Notes under the pieces: model-generated | Told to the model about the DNA's origin: nothing | Database searches by the model: none | The model's input: only the letters and a program-made list of their open reading frames with translations | Shown here: one piece after another, positions 1 through 5,833 of the stretch | Position numbering within the stretch: position 1 is the stretch's first letter | How the letters are laid out: every line of letters starts with the position of its first letter | DNA from: Actinomyces sp. | GTDB taxonomy: Bacteria > Actinomycetota > Acidimicrobiia > Acidimicrobiales > Aldehydirespiratoraceae | Direction of reading: 5' to 3' | Length of the DNA: 8,152 bases | Assembly: GCA_003697065.1 (NCBI GenBank) | Contig: RFFY01000189.1 | Location: 1 to 8,152, forward strand | Position numbers and translations under genes: made by a program

Positions 1-2
1 CC

Positions 3-227
3 GACCTGAGGGAGATGGCCGCCACCAAGGGCTGGCCCGACGAGGCCCTCGAGCTCGTCCGCTCGGTGGCGATCGTCGGTGATCCCGACACCGTGGGCGA
101 GCGCCTGAGCGCCATCATGGCGATGGGCGTCGACGGGCTCACCATCAACCTGCCCGCCAACGGCCACAAGACCGAGCGGATCGCCCTGCTCGGCGAGGTG
201 GCGGGAGCCGCCGTCGGCGTGCGCTGA
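3..227 (+). CDS. LLM-class F420-dependent oxidoreductase, C-terminal end (partial)
   Basis: This is the last 74 codons of a protein that begins before the window. The frame is open from the first full codon at position 3 (Asp-Leu-Arg-Glu-Met) to the TGA at 225-227. The pattern GDPDTVGERL followed by GVDGLTINLPANGH and a closing ALLGEV is typical of the C-terminal helix and strand of luciferase-like monooxygenases. Actinobacterial members usually bind coenzyme F420 and act in the cytoplasm on small organic substrates. The substrate cannot be told from this end. The Met at 15 is internal, because the reading frame continues upstream without a stop. The gene converges on tRNA-Val, leaving 27 bases between the two. 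Family assignment is from remembered sequence pattern; F420 use is inferred. Confidence 0.72.
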   Translation, partial: DLREMAATKGWPDEALELVRSVAIVGDPDTVGERLSAIMAMGVDGLTINLPANGHKTERIALLGEVAGAAVGVR

Positions 228-235
228 GGGCGCGG

Positions 236-250
236 GGCTCGGCGCGAGCT
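236..250. terminator. short GC hairpin between convergent genes
   Basis: GCTCG (237-241), loop GCG, CGAGC (245-249) form a perfect 5-bp stem, with a possible G-T pair outside. It sits between the monooxygenase stop and the tRNA-Val 3' end and could act on both strands. There is no T-run, so a terminator role is only suggested by position. Confidence 0.22.
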
Positions 251-254
251 GGAG

Positions 255-328
255 TGGGCGCGGAGGGACTCGAACCCCCGACCCCCTCCTTGTAAGGGAG
301 GTGCTCTCGCCATCTGAGCTACGCGCCC
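255..328 (-). tRNA. tRNA-Val (anticodon UAC)
   Basis: The reverse strand folds into a standard 74-base cloverleaf. The acceptor stem GGGCGCG/CGCGCCC is a perfect 7 bp, and the discriminator is A. The D-arm is GCTC...GAGC. The anticodon stem is CCTCC/GGAGG around the loop CTTACAA, giving anticodon TAC (UAC in RNA), which reads GUA and other valine codons. The T-arm carries the TTCGAGT loop. No CCA follows the discriminator (the next bases are CTCC), so the tail must be added by a nucleotidyltransferase. The gene stands alone and points away from the baeRF gene. Confidence 0.96.
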
Positions 329-340
329 GGGGAGCGCCCG

Positions 341-346
341 AGTGTA
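341..346 (-). promoter_or_regulatory. possible -10 box for tRNA-Val
   Basis: On the reverse strand TACACT lies 12 bases before the mature 5' end of tRNA-Val and fits the TAnnnT pattern of a primary-sigma -10 box. I see no good -35 hexamer at 16-18 bases, so this is tentative. Confidence 0.35.
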
Positions 347-373
347 CCGGGCAGATTCGCGGCCTCTGGATGG

Positions 374-379
374 TTGACC
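374..379 (+). promoter_or_regulatory. possible -35 hexamer (TTGACC) upstream of the baeRF gene
   Basis: TTGACC on the plus strand matches the actinobacterial -35 consensus and lies 72 bases before the chosen start at 452. The hexamer 17 bases downstream (TCACCG, 397-402) is a poor -10 match, so only the -35 half is persuasive. Confidence 0.2.
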
Positions 380-451
380 GGGGTAGCGGTGCCGCGTCAC
401 CGTGGACCCGGAACCCCGCGAGCCCCGCTCGCGCCGACCCCAGGAGGTCCG

Positions 452-1612
452 ATGCTCGACACCACCACCATCCGACGCATCGCCCACCACGACACGGGGG
501 GCCTTCCCGTGGTCTCCCTCTACCTGGCCGTTCCCGCCGACCCCGCCGAGCACAACGCCGTGCCCACCCGCATCAACAGCCTGCTCGACGAGGTGCGGCC
601 CCTGGTCGACGACGAGGAGCTCGACCGCCCCGCCCGGATGTCGCTGCGGGCCGACCTCGAGTGGCTCTCCTCGCTCGGTCGTGACGGGCTGCGTCCCGGG
701 GGTCTCGCCGTGTTCGCCTGCTCGGGCGCGGACCTCCGTGAGGTGATCGAGCTGCCGGTCGCCGTGCGCGATCGGATCGTGGTCGACTCGACCCCCTGGC
801 TGCGACCCCTGTTCGCCATCGCCGACGACATCCACCGCTACGGCGTGATCGTGCTCGACGGGTCGAGCGCCCAGCTCTACGAGATGGTCGGCGACGAGCT
901 GACCGCCGCCTCCGCCGTGCGCCACGAGCGCCTGCGGGCCCCCCGCTACGGGGGCTGGTACGGCCTCGACGAGCACGGGGTCCGCAACCGGGCCGAGGGC
1001 CTGCGTCTGCGTCACTACCGGGCGGTCGCCGACGCCGCCGACGAGATGGTGCGCCTCGACGGGGTCGACCACCTGATCGTGGGCGGGATGGACCAGCACG
1101 TCAACGCCTTCGTCGACCAGCTCCCCCACGCCCTGCGCGAGCGTCTGGCCGGCACCTTCACCATCGACCTCCACACCGCCACCCCGGCCCGGATCGCCGA
1201 CGCCGCCCGTGAGGTCATCGCCCGTCACGAGGCCGAGCTCGACCGCCGCCTCGCCACCGAGATCCTCGACGCCGTCGGCGGGTCCGACCGGGCGGTCGCC
1301 GGGCTCGACGAGGTGCTGTGGGCGGCATCGGTCGGTGCCGTCGACCACCTGGTCGTGGTCGAGAACGTGACGGTGCCGGGCGTTCGCTGCCCGGGGTGCG
1401 GCTGGCTGGGGACCCGCGGCGCCACCTGCCCGGTGTGCGGCGGCGAGACGGTCGAGGTACCCGACGTCATCGACGAGGCCGTGGCCGCCGTCTTCGACGC
1501 CGGCGGACTCGTCGACCACCTCGCGCCGGGTGACTCCCCCCTCGACGAGCACCTGGTCGCCGCCCGCCTGCGCTTCCCCCTGCCCCCGGTACCCGAGACG
1601 GCGGCGGCCTGA
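452..1612 (+). CDS. baeRF / Vms1-like eRF1-superfamily protein with C-terminal zinc ribbon
   Basis: A 386-residue cytoplasmic protein. I start it at the ATG at 452, because AGGAGG (442-447) lies just before it and homology begins there; an earlier in-frame ATG at 374 has no such site. Residues about 10-150 resemble domain 1 of the bacterial-archaeal-eukaryotic release factor (baeRF) families. The next segment holds the loop equivalent to the eRF1 GGQ loop, here Gly167-Gly168-Trp169, followed by a basic helix (RLRHYRAVADAADE). Residues about 205-260 (HLIVGGMDQH, then a helix and TIDLHT) resemble the L7Ae-like domain 3. Cys313, Cys316, Cys326 and Cys329 form a CxxC-x9-CxxC zinc ribbon. Relatives release stalled nascent chains or cleave peptidyl-tRNA in ribosome rescue. 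With no GGQ glutamine, the activity here is unproven. Its 3' end converges on the Nudix gene. Confidence 0.72.
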   Translation: MLDTTTIRRIAHHDTGGLPVVSLYLAVPADPAEHNAVPTRINSLLDEVRPLVDDEELDRPARMSLRADLEWLSSLGRDGLRPGGLAVFACSGADLREVIELPVAVRDRIVVDSTPWLRPLFAIADDIHRYGVIVLDGSSAQLYEMVGDELTAASAVRHERLRAPRYGGWYGLDEHGVRNRAEGLRLRHYRAVADAADEMVRLDGVDHLIVGGMDQHVNAFVDQLPHALRERLAGTFTIDLHTATPARIADAAREVIARHEAELDRRLATEILDAVGGSDRAVAGLDEVLWAASVGAVDHLVVVENVTVPGVRCPGCGWLGTRGATCPVCGGETVEVPDVIDEAVAAVFDAGGLVDHLAPGDSPLDEHLVAARLRFPLPPVPETAAA

Positions 1613-1631
1613 CCGGACGCCACCAGCACCG

Positions 1632-2132
1632 TCAGACCACCAGCACCGACGGGCCGCCCTCGAGGACCCGGCGACGCAGGACGAGCACGTCATGGGCCTC
1701 GTCCTCGAGGCGGGGTGGGGTGTCGGGGTCGAACCAGCCCACGGCCAACAACTCCGGGGACCGGACCGTCACCGAGTCGGGATCGAACCCGGGAGCCGGC
1801 CGCGCCCGCCACACGATGTCGAGGCGCCGCAGACGGGCGTCGAAGAGGGCCCACGGCTCGGGATCGACGACGACGGCCAGTCCGAGCTCCTCGGCCAGCT
1901 CGCGGTGGATGGCCGGCTCGGGCCGCTCGCCCTTGCGCAGCAGACCCCCGGGCAGGGCCCAGCCGCGCCGGTAGGCGGGTCGGACCAGGAGCCAGCGTCC
2001 GTCGGCGCGCTCGACGATGGCCAGGGTGCCGGCGGTCCACGAGGGACTCCCGGCACGGATGACGAGACGCCGCAGCGACCGGGGCAGGAGCCCGAAGAGG
2101 CGCAGGGCGCTCCGGGTGAGTCGGGCCCGCAT
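1632..2132 (-). CDS. Nudix family hydrolase
   Basis: A 166-residue cytoplasmic protein that would hydrolyse a nucleoside diphosphate linked to another moiety; the substrate is unknown. The Nudix box is complete (G-x5-E-x7-REU-xEE-xGU): Gly63, Glu69, Arg77-Glu78-Leu79, Glu81-Glu82, Gly84 and Leu85. Glu78, Glu81 and Glu82 are the expected magnesium ligands and catalytic base. The segment before the box (WLLVRPAYRRGWALPGG) is the usual Nudix lead-in. About 30 basic residues precede the fold, with no convincing signal peptide or membrane span. The ATG at 2130-2132 has only a weak purine tract before it. The gene lies 46 bases downstream of the inositol-monophosphatase-family gene on the same strand, so co-transcription is plausible. 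Its stop is 19 bases from that of the converging baeRF gene. Confidence 0.9.
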   Translation of the reverse strand: MRARLTRSALRLFGLLPRSLRRLVIRAGSPSWTAGTLAIVERADGRWLLVRPAYRRGWALPGGLLRKGERPEPAIHRELAEELGLAVVVDPEPWALFDARLRRLDIVWRARPAPGFDPDSVTVRSPELLAVGWFDPDTPPRLEDEAHDVLVLRRRVLEGGPSVLVV

Positions 2133-2178
2133 GCACCCACGCTAACGGCCACCGCGCCGAGGCGGCCCGGGCGGCGTC

Positions 2179-2949
2179 TCAGGCCCGGCGGGGGTGGGCC
2201 GCCAGGAGGGCGGCGACCAGGGGCTCGGGACCGGCGACGAGGGTCCGGCGCGCCGCGGGGTCGGCCACGGCGAGGGGGCGGCCATCGACGTCGACCACCG
2301 TCAACCCGACCTCGGTGCACACCAGGGATCCACCCAGCAGATCCCACACCCCGTGACCGTCGTCGTCGAAGTCGGCGTAGGCGTCGAAGCGGCCTTCGGC
2401 GACCGCGCACAGATCGAGGGCCAGGGCCCCGAAGCAGCGGAACTGGGCCCAGCCGACGGCCGGGGGTGGCACGGCGTTGACCCCCACCAGGGCCTCCTCG
2501 AGGGTGGCCGGCCCCGGCGCCCGTTCGAGGCGTCGACCGTCGAGGCGGGCCCCCGCCCCCCGGACCGCCTCGAAGCGACGGCCGGCGGCCAGGTCGTGCA
2601 CGACCGCGGCGCGCGGGCCCCGCTCGTCGACCAGACAGAGACTGGTGGCGAACCAGGGCAGACCCCGTGAGGCGTTGGTCGAGCCGTCGAGGGGATCGAC
2701 GACCACGATGGGGCCCTCACCGGGATCGAGCCCGCTCTCCTCGGACAGGACGCGGGCGCCGGCGGCGTGGAGCACCTCGAGGGCGGCGGCGTCGGCCGCG
2801 AGATCGCTGGCGTACTGGCCCGCCCGCCGACCCGAGGGCCCCCAGTCGACCTGGCCGGCCAGAGCGGCGACCACGGCGTCGGCGGCCCGGTTGAGCAGCA
2901 CCACAGCCGCGTCGTCGTCGCTGATGGGGTCGACCACGGCGCCAGTCAA
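2179..2949 (-). CDS. inositol monophosphatase family protein
   Basis: A protein of about 256 residues in the lithium-sensitive, magnesium-dependent phosphatase superfamily. Members dephosphorylate myo-inositol 1-phosphate or related sugar and nucleotide phosphates in the cytoplasm. The metal ligands are all present: Asp49 in YASDLAAD, Glu70-Glu71 in SEES, Asp85 and Asp88 in DPLDGSTN, and Asp203 in the C-terminal motif. That last motif reads VWDLLGG rather than the commoner WDxAAG. Actinobacteria need inositol phosphate dephosphorylation for phosphatidylinositol and mycothiol, so such a role is possible, but substrate cannot be read from the sequence. The start is uncertain: the longest frame opens with TTG at 2947-2949, an in-frame GTG lies at 2935-2937, and neither has a clear ribosome binding site. 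It is divergent from the 3102 gene and upstream of the Nudix gene. Confidence 0.87.
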   Translation of the reverse strand: MTGAVVDPISDDDAAVVLLNRAADAVVAALAGQVDWGPSGRRAGQYASDLAADAAALEVLHAAGARVLSEESGLDPGEGPIVVVDPLDGSTNASRGLPWFATSLCLVDERGPRAAVVHDLAAGRRFEAVRGAGARLDGRRLERAPGPATLEEALVGVNAVPPPAVGWAQFRCFGALALDLCAVAEGRFDAYADFDDDGHGVWDLLGGSLVCTEVGLTVVDVDGRPLAVADPAARRTLVAGPEPLVAALLAAHPRRA

Positions 2950-3046
2950 GCACGACCCGGCCCGCCACGACGGCCCGCGTCTGCCGAACCCCCCGGAACC
3001 GCCCGAGACGACGCGATGTCACTGCTTCGTGGCAGGCTGGTGGTGC

Positions 3047-3082
3047 TCCGGGAGCGAAGGACCGTCCGGGAGCCAAGGACCG
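3047..3082 (+). repeat. tandem duplication, 2 x 18 bases, ahead of the 3102 gene
   Basis: Copies at 3047-3064 and 3065-3082 are directly adjacent and differ at one base (TCCGGGAGC, then G or C, then AAGGACCG). The second copy ends four bases before the Shine-Dalgarno sequence of the 3102 gene. It is too short to be a mobile element; a local slippage duplication or a paired binding site are both possible. Confidence 0.85.
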
Positions 3083-3101
3083 AACGAGGAGGACGCCCAG
3101 G

Positions 3102-3671
3102 GTGGCCGTCATCGATCTCCAGGGGTTCATCGCCGACCTCAAGGACCACGTCACCGAGCACGGTTTCCACGTGCACGACGAACGTCACTTCGTCGAGACC
3201 TACACCAACCGCCAGACCTGGGAGATCGACCTGCATCCCGACCGTGCGTGCTCGGGACCCCTCGACATCCACGTCTCCATGGAGGTCGATCCCCGTACCC
3301 TCATCGCCTTCGAGGACGAGGTCACCCGGGTCGGCGAGGACGGCACGCCCAGCGAGGACATCACCGTCCCCCTCGTCATCGGCTTCGTGCTACCGCCCCT
3401 GCCCGCCAGTCCCGACCTGCTCGTCCTGGCCACCGATCTGGCCGGCATCGGGGGACTCCAGCTTCCCCTCGAGGTCTCCGCCGTCGACTCCTTCGGCGCC
3501 GTCACCGACGCCCCCGAACGCGCCGTGAGCATCGTGGGCCGGGTGGAGGTGCCCCTGGCCCGGATCTATCTGGGCCAGGAGGTGCTGTGCGACGTGCTCG
3601 ATCGCGCCGCCGAGGTGGCCGAGTTCCTCCTCGACCGCGCCCCCGCCTGGCTCGGCGACGCCGACGTCTGA
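3102..3671 (+). CDS. hypothetical protein, 189 residues, not recognised
   Basis: I do not recognise this protein. The GTG start at 3102 is supported by an AGGAGG (3087-3092) nine bases upstream. The frame has normal high-GC third positions and stays open to the TGA at 3669-3671. The product is acidic, with no signal peptide and no membrane span. It looks mainly beta-structured: a short N-terminal helix (VIDLQGFIADLKDHVTEHGF) is followed by alternating hydrophobic strands, for example IDIHVSMEVDPRTLIAFEDE-like and PLVIGFVLPPLP segments, and a helix near residues 165-185 (VLDRAAEVAEFLLDRAP). There is no cysteine cluster, nucleotide-binding loop or catalytic motif I can name. It is divergent from the phosphatase gene and converges on the selenoprotein peroxiredoxin. 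I infer no function. Confidence 0.8.
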   Translation: MAVIDLQGFIADLKDHVTEHGFHVHDERHFVETYTNRQTWEIDLHPDRACSGPLDIHVSMEVDPRTLIAFEDEVTRVGEDGTPSEDITVPLVIGFVLPPLPASPDLLVLATDLAGIGGLQLPLEVSAVDSFGAVTDAPERAVSIVGRVEVPLARIYLGQEVLCDVLDRAAEVAEFLLDRAPAWLGDADV

Positions 3672-3697
3672 GCCCCCGCCCGCGCGACGCCGACGTC
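3639..3697 (+). repeat. direct duplication spanning the stop codon of the 3102 gene
   Basis: Two blocks recur in the same order: GCCCCCGCC at 3639-3647 and 3672-3680, and GCGACGCCGACGTC at 3655-3668 and 3684-3697, each identical. Only the spacer between the blocks differs (7 versus 3 bases). The second copy lies just after the stop codon, so the 3' end of the gene appears to have been duplicated into the intergenic space. Confidence 0.75.
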
Positions 3698-3719
3698 CGA
3701 CCCCCCGGGTGGCAGCTGC

Positions 3720-4181
3720 TCAGGCGGCGTCGGCCCGGTGACTCCGGAGTATCTCGAGGGCCTTGTCGGCGTGGGCGTGCATGTTGGTCTCGGAGCGGAC
3801 CTCGCCCAGCAGGCGCCGGTCGGGGCCGATCACGAAGGTCGCCCGCTTCGAGGGCAGGGGTCCGGGCCGCTTGACCCCGAAACGACGCGCCACCTCACGG
3901 TCGGGATCCGACAGGAGGGGGAAGCCCAGCTCGTTGCGCTCGTCGAATTCCTTCTGCCGATCCACCGGATCGGCGCTGACACCCACGATCCGGGCCCCGA
4001 GTTCGGCGAACTCCGAGGCCAGGTCGCGGAAGTGGCAGCTCTCCTTGGTTCAACCGGGGGTCATGGCCTTCGGATAGAAGAACAGCACGAGCGGTCCCTC
4101 GGCGGTCAGGTCGCTCAGTCGTCGTGTCGTGCCGGTCTGGTCGACCAGTTCGAAGTCCTCGACGAGCTCGCCTGCGTCCAT
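3720..4181 (-). CDS. selenoprotein peroxiredoxin (BCP/PrxQ type) with UGA-encoded selenocysteine
   Basis: A 153-residue thiol/selenol peroxidase if the in-frame TGA at 4050-4052 is read as selenocysteine. The ATG at 4179-4181 follows AAGGGAG (4187-4193) by five bases. The frame is the same on both sides of the TGA. Before it comes the thioredoxin-fold strand PLVLFFYPKAMTPG, and after it TKESCHFRDLASEF. In BCP/PrxQ proteins this is the TPGCT-x-E motif, so residue 44 (Sec) replaces the peroxidatic cysteine, with Thr41 and Glu47 kept. Cys49 is the five-residues-on resolving cysteine. Arg113 in KRATFVIGPDRR is the conserved active-site arginine. The length suits the family. The protein would reduce hydrogen peroxide and alkyl hydroperoxides in the cytoplasm, recycled by thioredoxin. 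The alternative is a TGC-to-TGA nonsense mutation, but there is no other damage. Sec machinery is not in the window. Confidence 0.85.
3993..4020 (-). promoter_or_regulatory. strong hairpin downstream of the Sec UGA (SECIS candidate B)
   Basis: In the mRNA sense, GGCCUC, a bulged G, GAGUUC, loop GCC, GAACUC and GGGGCC form 12 base pairs (one G-U) with a triloop starting with G. The loop begins 43 bases after the UGA, a little farther than usual for bacterial SECIS elements as I recall them. It overlaps candidate A, so the two cannot form together. Confidence 0.4.
4015..4041 (-). promoter_or_regulatory. hairpin just after the Sec UGA (SECIS candidate A)
   Basis: In the mRNA sense, GAG, bulged CU and GCCA pair with UGGC and CUC: seven Watson-Crick pairs closing an 11-base loop (CUUCCGCGACC). 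The loop starts 18 bases after the UGA, close to the E. coli fdhF spacing, and a pyrimidine bulge is present. The loop lacks the G usually seen in its first two positions, so the match is imperfect. Confidence 0.4.
4050..4052 (-). other. in-frame UGA, proposed selenocysteine codon 44
   Basis: TGA on the reverse strand, flanked by GGT (Gly43) and ACC (Thr45). It stands exactly at the peroxidatic-cysteine position of the peroxiredoxin family. It is the only stop in 153 codons. Confidence 0.85.
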
Positions 4182-4188
4182 GGCCTCT

Positions 4189-4218
4189 CCCTTCGTGGCG
4201 CCGCCCTTCGTGACGCCG
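4189..4218 (-). repeat. tandem duplication, 2 x 15 bases, in the leader of the peroxiredoxin gene
   Basis: Plus-strand copies CCCTTCGTGGCGCCG (4189-4203) and CCCTTCGTGACGCCG (4204-4218) are adjacent and differ at one base. On the coding (minus) strand each copy carries CACGAAGGG. The copy nearer the gene supplies the start of the Shine-Dalgarno sequence, so the other is a decoy-like duplicate of it. Confidence 0.85.
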
Positions 4219-4223
4219 CGCGC

Positions 4224-4229
4224 ACCCTA
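4224..4229 (-). promoter_or_regulatory. possible -10 box for the peroxiredoxin gene
   Basis: TAGGGT on the reverse strand fits TAnnnT and lies 42 bases before the ATG at 4181. Seventeen bases further upstream is GCGACC, which shares only GAC with TTGAC-type -35 boxes. The candidate would place the duplicated CACGAAGGG element in the 5' leader. Confidence 0.25.
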
Positions 4230-4315
4230 GCCTCCCCCACCCGGCCGGTCGCCGCGCCGGCGCCCCCCTCGGCCCCCCGCCTGCGGCGACACCGGGCGTC
4301 GACGATGATGGGCGG

Positions 4316-5797
4316 ATGCGGCTCCTGTTCATCGACATCGACACCCTGCGGCCGGACCACCTCGGGTGTCACGGCTACCACCGCGCCACCTCGCCGAACA
4401 TCGACGCCCTCGCCGCCGACGGGGTGCGCTTCGAGCGTGTCTACGCCTCCGACGTCCCCTGTCTGCCCAGCCGCACCGCCCTCATCACCGGACGGACCGG
4501 CATCCGCAACGGGGTGGTCAACCACGGCGGCCTCGCCGCCGACCTGCGCCCCGACGGTCCCGACCGCGGCTTCGTGTCGACCACCGCCCGCGACAGCTGG
4601 GCCTCGTGCCTGTACCACGCCGGCTGGCACACGGCGTCCCTGTCGAGCTTCCCGTTCCGCCATTCGGCCACCTGGTGGAACCACGGCTTCATGGAGGCCC
4701 TCAACCTCATGCGGGGCGCCGGCGGCGAACGGGCCGACGAGGTCCTGCCCGGCGCCGTGGCCTGGCTGCGCCGCCACGCCCGCCGCGAGGACTGGCTCTT
4801 CCACGTGCACCTGTGGGATCCCCACACCCCGTACAACACGCCCGCGGGTTACGGGAACCCCTTCGCCGACGACCCCCCGCCCGCCTGGCACACCGAGCAG
4901 GTGCGGGCCCGGAACTGGGAACTCGCCGGTCCCCACAGCGCCCGCGAACCGTGGGGTTTCCGGCCCGACGAGTTCGGCCCTCCCCCGCCCCGCCAACCCT
5001 GGGACCTCGGCGACATGGAGGCGGTGACGCGCATGTTCGACGGGTACGACGTGGGCATCCGCTACGCCGACGACGCCGTCGGGGTCCTGATGAACGAACT
5101 CGCCGACCTCGGGGTGGCCGACGAGACCGCCGTGTACGTCAGTTCCGATCACGGGGAGGCGTTCGGCGAGCTCGGCGTCTACGCCGACCATCAGGCCGCC
5201 GACGAGGCGACCGCCCACATCCCCGCCATCCTGCGCTGGCCCGGGCTCGCCCCCGGGGCCGACGAGGGCCTGCACCTGCACATCGACCTGGCCGCCACCA
5301 TCTGCGAGCTGGCCGGCGTCGAGGTACCGGCCTCGTGGGAGGGTGTCGGCTTCGCCACCGATCTGCGCGCCGGGCGACCCACCGGACGCGACCACCTCGT
5401 CGTGTCCCAGGGCGCCTGGAGCCTCCAACGGGGGGTCCGCTGGGGCGATCACCTCTACCTGCGCACCCGCCACGACGGCCTGCACCCCCACTGGGCCGAG
5501 GAGATGCTCTTCGACGTCGCCGCCGACCCCCACCAGCTCGAGGACAGGGCCGCGGCCGATCCCGCCCGCCTGGCCGAGGGCCGACGCCTTCTCGACGAGT
5601 GGATCGGGAACGCCCTCGCCGCCACGGGACAGCCCGATCCCTTCGACACCGTCTCGGCCGAGGGCGGCCCGTACCACGTCCGGGGACGCCTCGGGGAGTA
5701 CCTGGCCCGCCTGAACGCCACCGACCGGGCACACTGGGGCGACGAACTCGTCCGCCGTCACGTTCGGGGGCCAACGACGACGAGTCCCCCCCGGTGA
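4316..5797 (+). CDS. sulfatase (formylglycine-dependent, alkaline phosphatase superfamily)
   Basis: A 493-residue sulfatase that would hydrolyse a sulfate ester; the substrate is unknown. The N-terminal strand LLFIDIDTLRPDHLGCHG holds the first metal-binding aspartates. The signature C-x-P-S-R is present as Cys49-Leu-Pro-Ser-Arg within CLPSRTALITGRTG. Cys49 would be oxidised to formylglycine by a formylglycine-generating enzyme encoded elsewhere. His165 and His170 (HLWDPHTPY) and Asp278-His279 (SSDHGEAFGE) match the remaining substrate and metal ligands. There is no signal peptide, since the fold starts at residue 2, so the enzyme is probably cytoplasmic. The ATG at 4316 has only a weak GGGCGG before it. 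The gene is divergent from the peroxiredoxin, with 134 bases between, and is followed after 36 bases by the Eis-like gene, so the two may share a transcript. Confidence 0.9.
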   Translation: MRLLFIDIDTLRPDHLGCHGYHRATSPNIDALAADGVRFERVYASDVPCLPSRTALITGRTGIRNGVVNHGGLAADLRPDGPDRGFVSTTARDSWASCLYHAGWHTASLSSFPFRHSATWWNHGFMEALNLMRGAGGERADEVLPGAVAWLRRHARREDWLFHVHLWDPHTPYNTPAGYGNPFADDPPPAWHTEQVRARNWELAGPHSAREPWGFRPDEFGPPPPRQPWDLGDMEAVTRMFDGYDVGIRYADDAVGVLMNELADLGVADETAVYVSSDHGEAFGELGVYADHQAADEATAHIPAILRWPGLAPGADEGLHLHIDLAATICELAGVEVPASWEGVGFATDLRAGRPTGRDHLVVSQGAWSLQRGVRWGDHLYLRTRHDGLHPHWAEEMLFDVAADPHQLEDRAAADPARLAEGRRLLDEWIGNALAATGQPDPFDTVSAEGGPYHVRGRLGEYLARLNATDRAHWGDELVRRHVRGPTTTSPPR

Positions 5798-5833
5798 TCC
5801 CCGCCTTCCCGTCCCCCACCCTTCCCCGACGCC

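Noticed and set aside
374..451. Upstream extension of the baeRF gene to the ATG at 374
   Set aside because: The extension has no family resemblance, and a strong AGGAGG precedes the ATG at 452.
3047..3082. CRISPR array or mobile-element inverted repeats
   Set aside because: Copies are directly adjacent without spacers, only two in number, and no transposase or cas gene is present anywhere in the window.
3720..3986. An 88-codon minus-strand gene starting at GTG 3986
   Set aside because: It starts inside the peroxiredoxin fold at Val66, with no ribosome binding site. The same frame continues upstream through the TGA to a well-supported ATG at 4181.
3720..4181. Peroxiredoxin as a frameshifted pseudogene
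   Set aside because: Both halves are in the same frame and only one codon is affected, at the catalytic position. A nonsense mutation cannot be excluded but is less likely than selenocysteine.
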